Shown: positions 8,255 through 16,859 of the stretch, piece after piece
How the letters are laid out: the number at the start of each line of letters is the position of its first letter
Numbering within the stretch: the first letter of the stretch is position 1
Origin: an uncultured Allomuricauda sp.
GTDB taxonomy: Bacteria; Bacteroidota; Bacteroidia; Flavobacteriales; Flavobacteriaceae
Reading direction: 5' to 3'
Assembly (NCBI RefSeq): GCF_947499585.1
Contig: NZ_CANMOO010000001.1
Location: forward strand, 1,054,001 to 1,118,000
Length of the DNA stretch: 64,000 nucleotides
Position numbers and translations under genes: made by a program
Notes under the pieces: generated by a model
Database searches by the model: none
Told to the model about the DNA's origin: nothing
The model's input: the letters and a program-made list of their open reading frames with translations, nothing else

Positions 8255-8770
8255 CTAGTTATTGATATCAAAAACCATTTTGACCTTCACTAGATTGTCT
8301 TCTCTTTTTTTCTTGATTTTAATTCCATAATCAATAGAATATAAAGAAGTGGTTCCAATGAGTTGATTTTCTTTTCTGGTAAAGCTGATAGTGACTTGTT
8401 TTGAAGTTTCTTTAATGGTAAGATTACCCTTTACCACTAGCTTTTCGCCTTCCAGTCTAGCTACATTACTTTCAAAGGAAATCTTTGGATAATCATCAGC
8501 ATCAAAATACTTCCCACTTTTTAAAGACCAATTTCTTAATCCGCTATTAGTATCTAAGGTTTCAGAGGAAACAGAACCCTTAAAAATTGAGCTTTCTAAA
8601 TTACCAAGATCTATTGACGATTCTGATTCAAAACCCGAAATAGTCCCTTTCACATTTTTGGAAACAAATTCAAATGATATTTGGGCACTCTTGATACTGG
8701 TTTTTTGCCCATTCACTATAGTAAAGGACAAGCCAATGGCTAAAAACAAACAAAGCGAAAAGATTCTCAT
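8255..8770 (-). CDS. YceI-family periplasmic protein
   Basis: A 171-residue protein with a signal peptide (about 1-21, ending VNGQ) and a YceI-like lipocalin barrel: ISFEFVSKNVKGTISGF near the start, then WSLKSGKYFDADDYPKISF and NLTIKETSKQVTISF. The family binds polyisoprenoid or similar amphipathic ligands in the periplasm. It is transcribed towards the PKS operon with a 37-base gap between the stop codons. A link to the lipid-like product of that cluster is conceivable but unproven. Confidence 0.85.
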   Translation of the reverse strand: MRIFSLCLFLAIGLSFTIVNGQKTSIKSAQISFEFVSKNVKGTISGFESESSIDLGNLESSIFKGSVSSETLDTNSGLRNWSLKSGKYFDADDYPKISFESNVARLEGEKLVVKGNLTIKETSKQVTISFTRKENQLIGTTSLYSIDYGIKIKKKREDNLVKVKMVFDINN

Positions 8771-8991
8771 AGCAATTTTTAATCTAAAGTAAAGATTTGG
8801 TCATTAAAGAAAGGGACTACTTACAGAATTAGTAACTTTTGTTTAACATTTTAATATGTTCAACATACCCACTTGAAGTGAATGCTCCTTTCAGTTTATA
8901 TCAGTTTTGAAAATTTGCAAATATTTAAGCATCAATTTTTTAGAATTAGCAATACAGGTTTAACTGAATGTTAAATATTTAAAAATAGAGT

Positions 8992-8999
8992 TAATTTTG
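8992..8999 (+). promoter_or_regulatory. Possible Bacteroidetes -7 element (TAATTTTG)
   Basis: The octamer matches the Bacteroidetes consensus TAnnTTTG and lies 70 bases before the coiled-coil gene at 9069. No clear TTG -33 box is seen at the usual distance. The remaining 8771-9068 gap holds no convincing gene; a 12-base repeat aattagtaactt occurs twice in it. Confidence 0.35.
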
Positions 9000-9068
9000 T
9001 ACAACAATGTAAGATAATTAGTAACTTAATGGAAGGTTTTAAGGCAATCAATACTTAAACAAAATATT

Positions 9069-9398
9069 ATGAATGATGTAACCGAAAATAGCACTGGTCA
9101 AATCCAAGAACTATTGATTCGTATGGAACGAAATAATAACATTATTCAAAGACTTTCCAAAAAGCTTAGCTCTTATACTTGCGAGCCCAATAATTCCTCC
9201 TGTTTTGAAAAACTATATGATCTTAGGCATAGCTTTAAGGTTTTTACTGGTCAACAAAAGCAAATTATGGAGCTTCTAAAGCAGAAAAGAGGAATGGCAA
9301 AGAGCTTGCAAAAAGATATCCAACTTCATTTAGAGCGATTTAAACAACTAGAGCAAGAGATGGCCGCTTATATCTTGGATACTAATCAGTATTCCTAA
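9069..9398 (+). CDS. Small coiled-coil protein of unknown function
   Basis: A 109-residue soluble protein with no signal peptide. Most of it is charged helix with heptad-like spacing (LLIRMERNNNIIQRLSKKL, then a long stretch from about 57 to 98). Two cysteines at about 38 and 45 flank a short loop (TCEPNNSSCF). It sits alone between YceI and the EamA transporter with about 120 bases on its 3' side. No family is recognised. Composition and reading-frame quality support a real gene. Confidence 0.6.
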   Translation: MNDVTENSTGQIQELLIRMERNNNIIQRLSKKLSSYTCEPNNSSCFEKLYDLRHSFKVFTGQQKQIMELLKQKRGMAKSLQKDIQLHLERFKQLEQEMAAYILDTNQYS

Positions 9399-9521
9399 AA
9401 TCCCATGTGCTGGATGCAGTTTTAATGGCTGCTCATTTCTTTGCATAACTTCATTTAGAATATATTTTTTACTCCTATAAACATCCGTATTATTGCAGGG
9501 CAAACAACCACATTTTTTAGG

Positions 9522-10439
9522 ATGGGAAAGTCCTCTAATTCTACTCTTGTCATTCTTGCCTTTTTTGCGATATACGTAATATGGGGGTCTACTTATTTGC
9601 TCAATAAGATTGCCGTATTGGAGCTGCCGCCTTTTATGTTGGCTTCATTTCGTTTTACCACCGCAGGTATTTTAATTTTCATTATTGCGAAGATGATGGG
9701 AATTCAGATTTCAATTACTAGAAAGCAGTTGTGGAATACAATAATTGCGGGGTTCCTCTTTTTAAGTTTTGGCAATGGGGTAGTGGTATGGGCTCTCCGT
9801 TATGTTGATACTGGTTTTGCTGCTTTAGAAATATCTGCACAGCCGCTTATTATTTTGTTGCTGATGCGAATTTTGCAAGGAAAGAAAATACAACCAATGT
9901 CAGTCGTTGGTGTTATTTTTGGAATCATTGGTATATATCTTTTGGTAAGTCAAAAACAGGTTATAACCAAGGAAGGCTCAATCTTGGGCATGGTCATGAT
10001 ATTTTTCTGTATGTTGAGTTGGGGTTATGGGAGTTTGTTTGTTGCAAAAGCGGACCTGCCAACAAATTATTTTGTTAATACAGGTTATCAAATGTTTACT
10101 GGGGGTATTATTCTGGCCTTTATGAGCATTGGGTTTAGCGAAGATTGGACCTCGCCATTAGTTTGGAGCGGCAAGGTGCAAGTTGTAATGATATTGCTGG
10201 TCATTTTTGGAAGCATCCTGGCATTTACCTCTTTCAACTACTTGTTAAAATCAGTTTCTCCAGAGAAAGTGGCAACTTCTACCTATGTAAATCCTATCGT
10301 TGCACTCATTCTGGGCTGGTATTTCCTAAATGAAGAAATAACATTGCAATCCATAATCGCAGCTGTTGTATTGCTTACGGGGGTCTACTTCATTAATGCT
10401 AAAAAGACTTTGGCAATTTTTGAAAGGTTTAAAAGATAG
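9522..10439 (+). CDS. EamA/DMT-family transporter
   Basis: A 305-residue integral membrane protein with about ten hydrophobic helices in two homologous EamA halves. The first begins IYVIWGSTYLLNKIAV with the W-G-S-T/N motif near residue 22; the second ends with TSTYVNPIVALILGW. The family exports metabolites such as amino acids or purines. The substrate cannot be inferred. It appears monocistronic. Confidence 0.85.
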   Translation: MGKSSNSTLVILAFFAIYVIWGSTYLLNKIAVLELPPFMLASFRFTTAGILIFIIAKMMGIQISITRKQLWNTIIAGFLFLSFGNGVVVWALRYVDTGFAALEISAQPLIILLLMRILQGKKIQPMSVVGVIFGIIGIYLLVSQKQVITKEGSILGMVMIFFCMLSWGYGSLFVAKADLPTNYFVNTGYQMFTGGIILAFMSIGFSEDWTSPLVWSGKVQVVMILLVIFGSILAFTSFNYLLKSVSPEKVATSTYVNPIVALILGWYFLNEEITLQSIIAAVVLLTGVYFINAKKTLAIFERFKR

Positions 10440-10539
10440 TTTATAGCACCTTTCTCTCCTCTTTGTACAATTCAGTACATAAACCGTCCAATTGGCTACA
10501 TTTCATTTTTACAAGAAAGGATTGAAGCACATCTTTGCT

Positions 10540-10585
10540 TCATCAATCAAAAAATAATCAGTACAATCAATCATCAATCAAAAAA
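10540..10585 (+). repeat. Pair of 15-base direct repeats upstream of the SDxHK-repeat gene
   Basis: The 15-mer tcatcaatcaaaaaa occurs exactly at 10540-10554 and again at 10571-10585. The centre-to-centre distance is 31 bases, about three DNA turns. The pair ends ten bases before the ATG at 10595. A regulator binding site is possible, since LytTR-type regulators use direct repeats and one is encoded in this locus. It could also be simple-sequence expansion. Confidence 0.4.
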
Positions 10586-10594
10586 CGAACAATC

Positions 10595-12043
10595 ATGAAT
10601 CAACTATCAAAAATCTTTGCTGCCCTAGTCTTAAAGGTTATTCTTTTCTTTTTCCTGCTAAATGGAAGTTCTGTAAACGCTCAGCGCAAGAGTACCTCAA
10701 TAAATGTTAGTGATAATGGAAAAACCTCTATTTCCGTAAAGAATGGTTTTGGGAATAATTTTCAGGTCGAGTTTAAAGGAGATATCACACTTTCCAATGA
10801 TGACACTGATGTTATTGCCATTTCTGATGAGGGCTATATGGAAATAAAGAAATCTGCTTTTGGGAATCGCAGGAGGGTCTTTATAGAATCTAACAGTTCA
10901 GGGCAGCTTACCAAAAAGTATTATGTAGGAGGTTCTGAAAGAAATTTTGATTCTGAAGGAAGAAAATGGATGGCGGAAATACTTTTAGAAGTAGTTCGCA
11001 CAACCACTTTAGGGTCTGAGCAGCGTGTTAATCGCATTTACAAACAAGGAGGAACATATGGTGTGCTTAAAGAAGTTGACTTTATTGGCAGTAATTATGT
11101 AAAAGCAAGGTATATAAAGCTATTGTTGAAAAAAGACCTTAAAAATGCCGACCTAATATCCATTCTAAATGTAATTGGCGATGATATTGATTCTGATCAC
11201 CATAGGGCAGATATTCTAAAAAACAATACCTCTAAGTTCTTGGCAACAGAAGCTAGTACTTCGGCATATATTGAAGCTACCGCTGAGATAGATTCTGACC
11301 ACCACAAAGCGGAGGTTCTTAAAAGATCTATTAAAGATGGTTCACTAAAGGGAAATCAGATGAATTCCCTTTTTACAATTGCAAAAGATATAGATTCCGA
11401 CTATCATAAATCTAGTGTTCTGCTAACAGTACTAAGAAATTCATCTCTTAATACTGCAAATATGAAACTGCTTATAAGTACTGCGAACGGGATAGATTCG
11501 GATCATCATAAATCGGAGGTTTTGCGAAGTGCATTAAACTCTGATGGTCTATCAGATAGTAGTTTCCACACTTTGTTAAGTTCTTTGGATGACATGAGTT
11601 CGGACCACCATAAAGGGAATGTACTTTCTAAATTACTTCAAAAAGACCTTGACCCATCTTCACTTTCACATGTATTGAAACAAGTGGGGCACATGGATTC
11701 TGACAGTCATAAAGCCAATGTGCTAAAGTCGGTCGTACGGAAGGAGCTTTCAGATGAAAGTATAGAAGTTTTATTGGATGTTTTGGAGCATATGAGTTCC
11801 GATAGTCATAAAGCAGGTATTTTTAAACAGATGGCAAGAAAAACATATTCGGATACACAGCTTACCAAAATTTTATGGACCATTAAAGATATTGGTTCAG
11901 ACTATCATAAAGCTGAATCACTACTTGCATTTTCCAGAATGGTTTCGCAAAAAGAAGCTACGGTAAAAGAAACCTATAGATCCGTTTGTAAAAGTATTTC
12001 ATCTGACTCGCATTACAGAAAAGCCATAAACGCAGTTCAATAA
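10595..12043 (+). CDS. Secreted protein with nine SDxHK helical repeats
   Basis: A 482-residue exported protein: signal peptide about 1-30 ending SVNAQ, then a beta-rich region to about residue 120, a linker, and a tandem array. Nine copies of a 33-35-residue unit, each carrying an [IM]x-S-D-x-H-K-x motif (for example IDSDHHKAEVL), start at residues 199, 233, 267, 301, 335, 368, 401, 434 and 469. The periodicity and leucine pattern suggest a HEAT-like alpha solenoid with an Asp-His-rich face. The ATG at 10595 is preferred over an upstream TTG because it directly precedes the signal peptide. A LytS/LytTR locus follows. The function is unknown. Confidence 0.8.
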   Translation: MNQLSKIFAALVLKVILFFFLLNGSSVNAQRKSTSINVSDNGKTSISVKNGFGNNFQVEFKGDITLSNDDTDVIAISDEGYMEIKKSAFGNRRRVFIESNSSGQLTKKYYVGGSERNFDSEGRKWMAEILLEVVRTTTLGSEQRVNRIYKQGGTYGVLKEVDFIGSNYVKARYIKLLLKKDLKNADLISILNVIGDDIDSDHHRADILKNNTSKFLATEASTSAYIEATAEIDSDHHKAEVLKRSIKDGSLKGNQMNSLFTIAKDIDSDYHKSSVLLTVLRNSSLNTANMKLLISTANGIDSDHHKSEVLRSALNSDGLSDSSFHTLLSSLDDMSSDHHKGNVLSKLLQKDLDPSSLSHVLKQVGHMDSDSHKANVLKSVVRKELSDESIEVLLDVLEHMSSDSHKAGIFKQMARKTYSDTQLTKILWTIKDIGSDYHKAESLLAFSRMVSQKEATVKETYRSVCKSISSDSHYRKAINAVQ

Positions 12044-12060
12044 CCAATTAGAATTCTGAC

Positions 12061-12107
12061 CACCAAAATACTCCAACTGCTTTAGCATAATAATGAGTAT
12101 TTTGGTG
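12061..12107 (+). promoter_or_regulatory. Perfect 13-bp inverted repeat just before the sensor kinase ATG
   Basis: caccaaaatactc (12061-12073) is the exact inverse complement of gagtattttggtg (12095-12107), with a 21-base loop. The right arm ends two bases before the kinase start at 12110 and so covers any ribosome-binding site. It could be an RNA hairpin limiting translation or the end of the upstream transcript, or a dimer binding site. It lacks the T-run of a normal terminator. Confidence 0.55.
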
Positions 12108-12109
12108 TT

Positions 12110-13147
12110 ATGGACAGAATTTTTACTTTTTTCTCAGACCGACCCACCATGGCAAGAAATCTGTTCCTTATCGTCTTAGGCTTTATTGTTGGAGCCCTAT
12201 TCTATAGTTTCCACAATTTTAGCGGAAAACCGAGTTTTTGGGAATTTGTTCTCAATGGTATTCTAGGTGTTGCCATTAGTTATGTTTTCCATTTCTGTAA
12301 TCTTTTTTTGAACAAAACCATTCGCTGGAAACAACAGACTGGATTAAGACTTTTACTTGGAATTGTAATGCATTTGATTTTAGGATTGTGCATTATTTTT
12401 CTTGGATTAAAAGGATATGAAATCCTATACCATGAGTACACCTTTTTCTCTGGAGAAGCAAGCAAGGTGCTATTGAAGATAGGTATACTTCTTTTTTGTA
12501 CCGTCCTTATCTACAACATCATCTATTTAGTCTTTTATTCATACCGACAATACACCATGGGGCAGGTAATGGAAGTCCAGTTCAAACGGAAACAAACAGA
12601 ACTTCAACTAAAAGCATTAAAATCTCAATTAAGTCCTCATTTTCTTTTTAACAGCCTAAATACATTGTCTTCTTTATTTCAAAAGGATATAAAAAAGGCA
12701 GATATTTTTATAAGGTCTTTGGCAAAATCCTATCAATATACCCTGAAAGCTTACAAAGAAGCGCTGGTTACGGTAGAGGACGAATTGGCATTTGTGAACT
12801 CTTATTGCTTTTTGGTGCAAACACGCTTTGGAGATTACCTCTCATTAGACTTGCAATTGACAGATAACGAACTTAAAAGCAAGATTCCACCATTAACGCT
12901 TCAGATGTTGGTGGAGAATGCCGTGAAGCACAATATCATCAACAATGAAAATCAATTGAAAGTTCAAATAAAACCAAACAATGGTTTTTTAGAGGTATCC
13001 AATAATAAAACGGCAAAACGACCAGAAACAAAATCTTTGAAAATAGGTCTCAAAAATATTATTTCGCGGTATGAATTGCTAGCGGAAAAACAAGTGAAAA
13101 TATTTGACAATGAATACTTTACCGTAAAACTCCCATTGCTCACATGA
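12110..13147 (+). CDS. LytS-type sensor histidine kinase
   Basis: A 345-residue membrane kinase: four hydrophobic helices in residues 15-145, a coiled linker, then the His_kinase (LytS/YehU type) domain with phospho-acceptor His177 in QLSPHFLFNSLNTL. The HATPase N-box is LVENAVKHN near residue 270, and GLKNI marks the G-box. There is no periplasmic sensor domain, so it probably senses the membrane or a partner. It overlaps the next gene by four bases (ATGA), and the regulator gene follows, forming a three-gene unit. Confidence 0.9.
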   Translation: MDRIFTFFSDRPTMARNLFLIVLGFIVGALFYSFHNFSGKPSFWEFVLNGILGVAISYVFHFCNLFLNKTIRWKQQTGLRLLLGIVMHLILGLCIIFLGLKGYEILYHEYTFFSGEASKVLLKIGILLFCTVLIYNIIYLVFYSYRQYTMGQVMEVQFKRKQTELQLKALKSQLSPHFLFNSLNTLSSLFQKDIKKADIFIRSLAKSYQYTLKAYKEALVTVEDELAFVNSYCFLVQTRFGDYLSLDLQLTDNELKSKIPPLTLQMLVENAVKHNIINNENQLKVQIKPNNGFLEVSNNKTAKRPETKSLKIGLKNIISRYELLAEKQVKIFDNEYFTVKLPLLT

Positions 13148-14163
13148 AAAAACTGTTTGTTCATAAACCGCTGTTTAGATTATTGAGCCCTTTGTTCAGT
13201 GGAACTCTGGTGTATCTTCTTATTTTACTGATCAATAACACAATTGATGAACTTGGCGCTAATTTTTTTGGTCAGGAGCTTTATGTGTGTATTGGCCTTG
13301 CATATTTGATTCAGGAGTACGCTCGTATTTCAATTATAATTTTTAAAAGACTTAAAAGACCGTCCTCATTTTTTGTTAAAACCATACTACAGATTGTTAG
13401 TACAATTGTCATCAATATCGTTTTGGTTTCCTTGGCCATGCATTTGTATTTTACCAATGTACTTTACTACACCCCAAACAGTAACGAGTTAATGATATTT
13501 AATAGCATTTTCTCTGTTATTGCTTTGATTTATGTCTTGCTGTATGTGAGCCATCAGTTTCTATATATGGTAAATACGGAAAAGTTGGAAAAAGAAGAAT
13601 GGGCCAGGCAGGAAGTAGAAGAGGACTTTACGGATTTTAAGCGAGGTATAAATCCAGAATTGCTTTTTGAAAGCTTAGAAGCAATTTTGGTAGTTATGAA
13701 AGAAGACCCTGATAAAGCTGAGCAGATTACGGATCGTTTCGCCATGGTCTATAGGTATTTATTATCCAAAAAGAAGGATGAACTGGTTCCCATATCTGAG
13801 GAACTAAAAACGTTGAAAGAATTACTGCAATTATTCTCAGAACTCCCACATAGAAAAATGCAATTGGGCCAAATAACGGCAAATGAGACTTTGGTAGTAC
13901 CTGGAAGTTTGCTGCGTATTGCTGAAAAGGTTATGCGTACAACAATTCCATCAGAGATTAAAAAAATGAACATTGATGTTTTAGAGTCTGAGAATAAATT
14001 GGAAATTAAATATAAACATGAAGAAAAGATTGATAAATCATTAAATATCAGTATTTTAAAATACATTCAAAAAGATTATGAATATTATGCTTCTGAACCT
14101 GTCAAAGTGATTCATGACGACGTTTTTAAAACCATATACCTTCCAAAATTGAGCTTAGAATGA
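13144..14163 (+). CDS. Degenerate LytS-like membrane kinase (pseudokinase)
   Basis: A 339-residue protein with the same layout as the preceding kinase: about four membrane helices to residue 145, then a His_kinase-like region. The phospho-acceptor motif reads INPELLFESLEA, with Glu172 in place of the His of SPHFLFNSL. The following helix still matches (AEQITDRFAMVYRYLL, LVPISEELKTL). In the ATPase region the N-box asparagines are absent (IAEKVMRTT). It should therefore neither autophosphorylate nor bind ATP normally. Overlaps of four bases on both sides fix it in the operon. It may act as a heterodimer partner or sensor for the active kinase. Confidence 0.8.
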   Translation: MKKLFVHKPLFRLLSPLFSGTLVYLLILLINNTIDELGANFFGQELYVCIGLAYLIQEYARISIIIFKRLKRPSSFFVKTILQIVSTIVINIVLVSLAMHLYFTNVLYYTPNSNELMIFNSIFSVIALIYVLLYVSHQFLYMVNTEKLEKEEWARQEVEEDFTDFKRGINPELLFESLEAILVVMKEDPDKAEQITDRFAMVYRYLLSKKKDELVPISEELKTLKELLQLFSELPHRKMQLGQITANETLVVPGSLLRIAEKVMRTTIPSEIKKMNIDVLESENKLEIKYKHEEKIDKSLNISILKYIQKDYEYYASEPVKVIHDDVFKTIYLPKLSLE

Positions 14164-14921
14164 AGATTGTAATCATTGAAGATGAACCTTTAGCATCAGA
14201 AAAATTAGAACGCTATCTTTTAAAATATAGTGAGAAGGTTGAGGTACTTAGTATACTACCTTCATTAGAACTTGCTATCCCGTGGATTGCAGAGCATCAA
14301 TCTAAAGTAGATTTGTTTTTTATGGATGTGCAATTGACTGATGGTCTCAGCTTTGAGATTTTCTCCAAAATATCTGTACAAAAACCGGTGATTTTCACTA
14401 CTGCCTTTGACGAGTTTGCTATAGATGCATTTAAGGTGAACAGTATTGATTATTTATTAAAACCGATTATGTTCACAGACCTTTCAAGGGCCTTGCAAAA
14501 GCTAAAATCATTGAAAGAACAGTTCTCCAACCCTTTGGAGCTGGCACCAGTAATTCAAAAACTACAAGAAAAAAGCTATAAGGATAGGTTTTTGGTTAGA
14601 ATGGGCAATCACATTAATTCCGTACAGAGCAATTCAATCAATGCCTTTTTTGCAGAAGGGAGGGATGCTTACCTGGTTACTGAGAAAGGAAAAAAGTACA
14701 TAATTGAGTATAAACTTGAAGCATTGGAAGAGTTGTTAGACCCAAAACTTTTTTTCCGTGTTAATAGAACCTATATCGTTAATATCAACGCCATTACGGA
14801 TGTTACCGTTTATGCCAATAGAAGGTTAAAGCTTATACTGAATTCTAAATTGGATAAAGAAGTAATTATTAGCAGAGAGAAGGTAGCAGATTTTAAGAAG
14901 TGGTTTGAAGGACTTGCTTAA
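14160..14921 (+). CDS. LytTR-family response regulator
   Basis: A 253-residue two-domain regulator. The receiver occupies residues 1-120 with acidic residues at 8-9, phospho-acceptor Asp56 in LFFMDVQLTD, and conserved Lys in YLLKPI. The LytTR DNA-binding domain covers about 140-250 (INAFFAEGRDAYLV, FFRVNRTYIVNINAI). It overlaps the pseudokinase by ATGA, and its stop overlaps the convergent Crp-like gene by four bases. It is the expected output of the two kinases and may regulate the upstream repeat-protein gene. Confidence 0.9.
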   Translation: MKIVIIEDEPLASEKLERYLLKYSEKVEVLSILPSLELAIPWIAEHQSKVDLFFMDVQLTDGLSFEIFSKISVQKPVIFTTAFDEFAIDAFKVNSIDYLLKPIMFTDLSRALQKLKSLKEQFSNPLELAPVIQKLQEKSYKDRFLVRMGNHINSVQSNSINAFFAEGRDAYLVTEKGKKYIIEYKLEALEELLDPKLFFRVNRTYIVNINAITDVTVYANRRLKLILNSKLDKEVIISREKVADFKKWFEGLA

Positions 14922-15493
14922 AGTTGATCGGTTTTTTCTTTTAGCTCTTTTAATGCCCTGTTCAGACTTCTGGTGGTGACTCCTATGTAATTTGCAATAT
15001 CTTTTTTAGATATCACTTCGGTAAACTCTGGGAATATCTTTTTTAACCTGATTACATTGTCTTCAATAGGGTAGGAGTGCTGGTATGAATGCCTTGGGGC
15101 TTTGTACCTAATCTTATCCGCCAGAGCTTTCATAATCAATCTATTAAAGTGATTGTCCGTTTCCAATAAAGCATTAAAACAGGTATGGGAAATGGAAAGA
15201 GTCTTTAGTTGTGTTATCGTCTCAACGGAACATATCGTATGCTTTTTACTGAACACCTCTAATTCTCCAAACTCCATACCTTCGCCCAAAAATTCTTGGA
15301 TAAATTCCTTTCCATTTTCATCAGAAATGTAACATTTTGTAATTCCTTCAGTAATAAAATATACTTTGCTGTACCTTCTATCCTGTTCAATTATTTTATG
15401 CTTTGGACTAAATTTCTCCTCACTTATATCATGCTCGTTCGCACCATATAATTTTTTTATATATCTGGCTAATTCAAGGTTTATTCTAATCAT
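14918..15493 (-). CDS. Crp/Fnr-family transcriptional regulator
   Basis: A 191-residue regulator: a cyclic-nucleotide-binding-like beta-barrel (about 20-120, with VYFITEGITKCYI and GMEFGELEVF) and a C-terminal winged helix (ISKKDIANYIGVTTRSLNRALKEL). The canonical cAMP-contacting residues are not evident, so another signal is likely. The ATG at 15493 is preferred to a TTG three codons upstream. It is divergent from the MFS gene with a short gap holding a palindrome, and probably controls that transporter. Confidence 0.85.
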   Translation of the reverse strand: MIRINLELARYIKKLYGANEHDISEEKFSPKHKIIEQDRRYSKVYFITEGITKCYISDENGKEFIQEFLGEGMEFGELEVFSKKHTICSVETITQLKTLSISHTCFNALLETDNHFNRLIMKALADKIRYKAPRHSYQHSYPIEDNVIRLKKIFPEFTEVISKKDIANYIGVTTRSLNRALKELKEKTDQL

Positions 15494-15504
15494 TTTTTTC
15501 AATG

Positions 15505-15516
15505 GGACAAATGTCC
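15505..15516. promoter_or_regulatory. Candidate operator GGACAAATGTCC
   Basis: A perfect dyad (GGACA-AA-TGTCC) in the gap between the Crp-like gene and the MFS gene. It lies 12-23 bases upstream of the Crp-like ATG, so it could mediate autoregulation. The short arms mean chance is possible. Confidence 0.4.
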
Positions 15517-15575
15517 TTTTTAGTGCTGTGAAGAAGTAATTTCTTTGCCCTTAAAGTTACGGAATACGAATTGCC

Positions 15576-16772
15576 ATGACAATAAGAAGAAACAAAATAG
15601 TACTCTCAAAACAAGGAATGTATACTTCAAAATTCATTCTTATTTGTTTGGGTTCCCTTTTCTTTTCGGCAAGTTATAATATGCTGATTCCTGAACTTCC
15701 ATCTTATTTAAGCAGTTTAGGAGGTGCTAAGTATATTGGTCTTATTATAGCACTCTTTACACTGACTGCGGGTATCTCCAGACCTTTTAGTGGAAAACTT
15801 ACAGATACAATTGGGCGAAAGCCTGTTATGGTTTTTGGAGCTATGGTGTGTCTGGTCTGTGGATGTTTTTACCCCATTTTAACTACAGTATATGGTTTTT
15901 TGCTCTTGAGATTGTTTCATGGTTTTTCCACAGGGTTTACACCAACTGCAGCTTCTACTTTTGTTTCAGATGTTGTGCCAAGGGAAAGGTTGGGAGAGGC
16001 CATGGGTATTCAAGGAATAGCATTTAGTACTGGTTTGGCATTGGGTCCAGCTCTGGGTAGTTTTATCAAACTTTACTTTTCCTATTCGGTACTATTTTAC
16101 AGTTCTTCCGCAATGGCTTTTTTAGCGTTGTTGCTGATAATGAATTTAAAAGAAACATTACCTAAGAAACAACCTTTTCGATTAGGGTTATTAAAAATAT
16201 CCGGGAATGATATAATAGCGCTGGAAGCACTGCCACCGGCCATAATTACTTTTTTATCCTATGTTGGTTTTGGAGTGGTCCTTACCCTTATCCCAGATTG
16301 GACCGAAGCAGTTGGTTTTGTGAACAAAGGAGTATTTTTTATCGTCTTTACGATATCATCACTTTTTGTGCGATTTATAGCTGGAAGACTTTCGGATAGT
16401 TATGGCAGGATAAAAGTAATTGTTGTTGGCCTTGTTTTACTTTTGATTGCTTTGGTTTTGATAGGGCGCTTAAATACGCAATCTGGATTATTAATAGGCG
16501 CCTCAATATATGGCCTTGCAATGGGTATAATATCTCCTGCAATAAATGCCTGGACCATAGATTTAAGTCTACCTGAACAAAAAGGGAAGGCAATAGCCAC
16601 TATGTATATTGCTTTGGAAGCAGGTATAGGTTTAGGTGCGCTATGCTCAGGATGGTATTATCAAGAAGCCACATCAAGAATTCCATTTATCATGTATTGC
16701 TGTGCAGGCTTAGCATTTGTAGGGATAGTGTATATTATCGTGATAAAAAGAAATAATATCGCAAAATATTAA
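15576..16772 (+). CDS. MFS transporter
   Basis: A 398-residue membrane protein with about twelve helices. The MFS motif A appears in both halves: GKLTDTIGRKPVM near residue 75 and GRLSDSYGRIKV near 270. Family members are drug or metabolite/H+ antiporters. A second possible start is the ATG encoding MYTSKF at 15630, because the first helix begins after it. The divergent Crp-like regulator suggests inducible expression. The substrate is unknown. Confidence 0.88.
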   Translation: MTIRRNKIVLSKQGMYTSKFILICLGSLFFSASYNMLIPELPSYLSSLGGAKYIGLIIALFTLTAGISRPFSGKLTDTIGRKPVMVFGAMVCLVCGCFYPILTTVYGFLLLRLFHGFSTGFTPTAASTFVSDVVPRERLGEAMGIQGIAFSTGLALGPALGSFIKLYFSYSVLFYSSSAMAFLALLLIMNLKETLPKKQPFRLGLLKISGNDIIALEALPPAIITFLSYVGFGVVLTLIPDWTEAVGFVNKGVFFIVFTISSLFVRFIAGRLSDSYGRIKVIVVGLVLLLIALVLIGRLNTQSGLLIGASIYGLAMGIISPAINAWTIDLSLPEQKGKAIATMYIALEAGIGLGALCSGWYYQEATSRIPFIMYCCAGLAFVGIVYIIVIKRNNIAKY

Positions 16773-16802
16773 AAAATCAAGGTTTTCAACGCTGTCATTT
16801 AT

Positions 16803-16810
16803 TATCTTTA
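16803..16810 (+). promoter_or_regulatory. Possible -7 element TATCTTTA before the cold-shock-domain gene
   Basis: The octamer is one base off the TAnnTTTG consensus and lies 50 bases before the ATG. The same octamer also precedes the genes at 39781 and 44614. No clear -33 TTG is seen here. Confidence 0.3.
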
Positions 16811-16859
16811 GCCAATTATATAAAAATCATCTTAAAAATCAATTCCAGTAGTATAATTT

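Noticed and set aside
10464..10479. tgtac/gtaca dyad before the repeat-protein gene
   Set aside because: Five-base arms in an AT-rich gap are too short to support.
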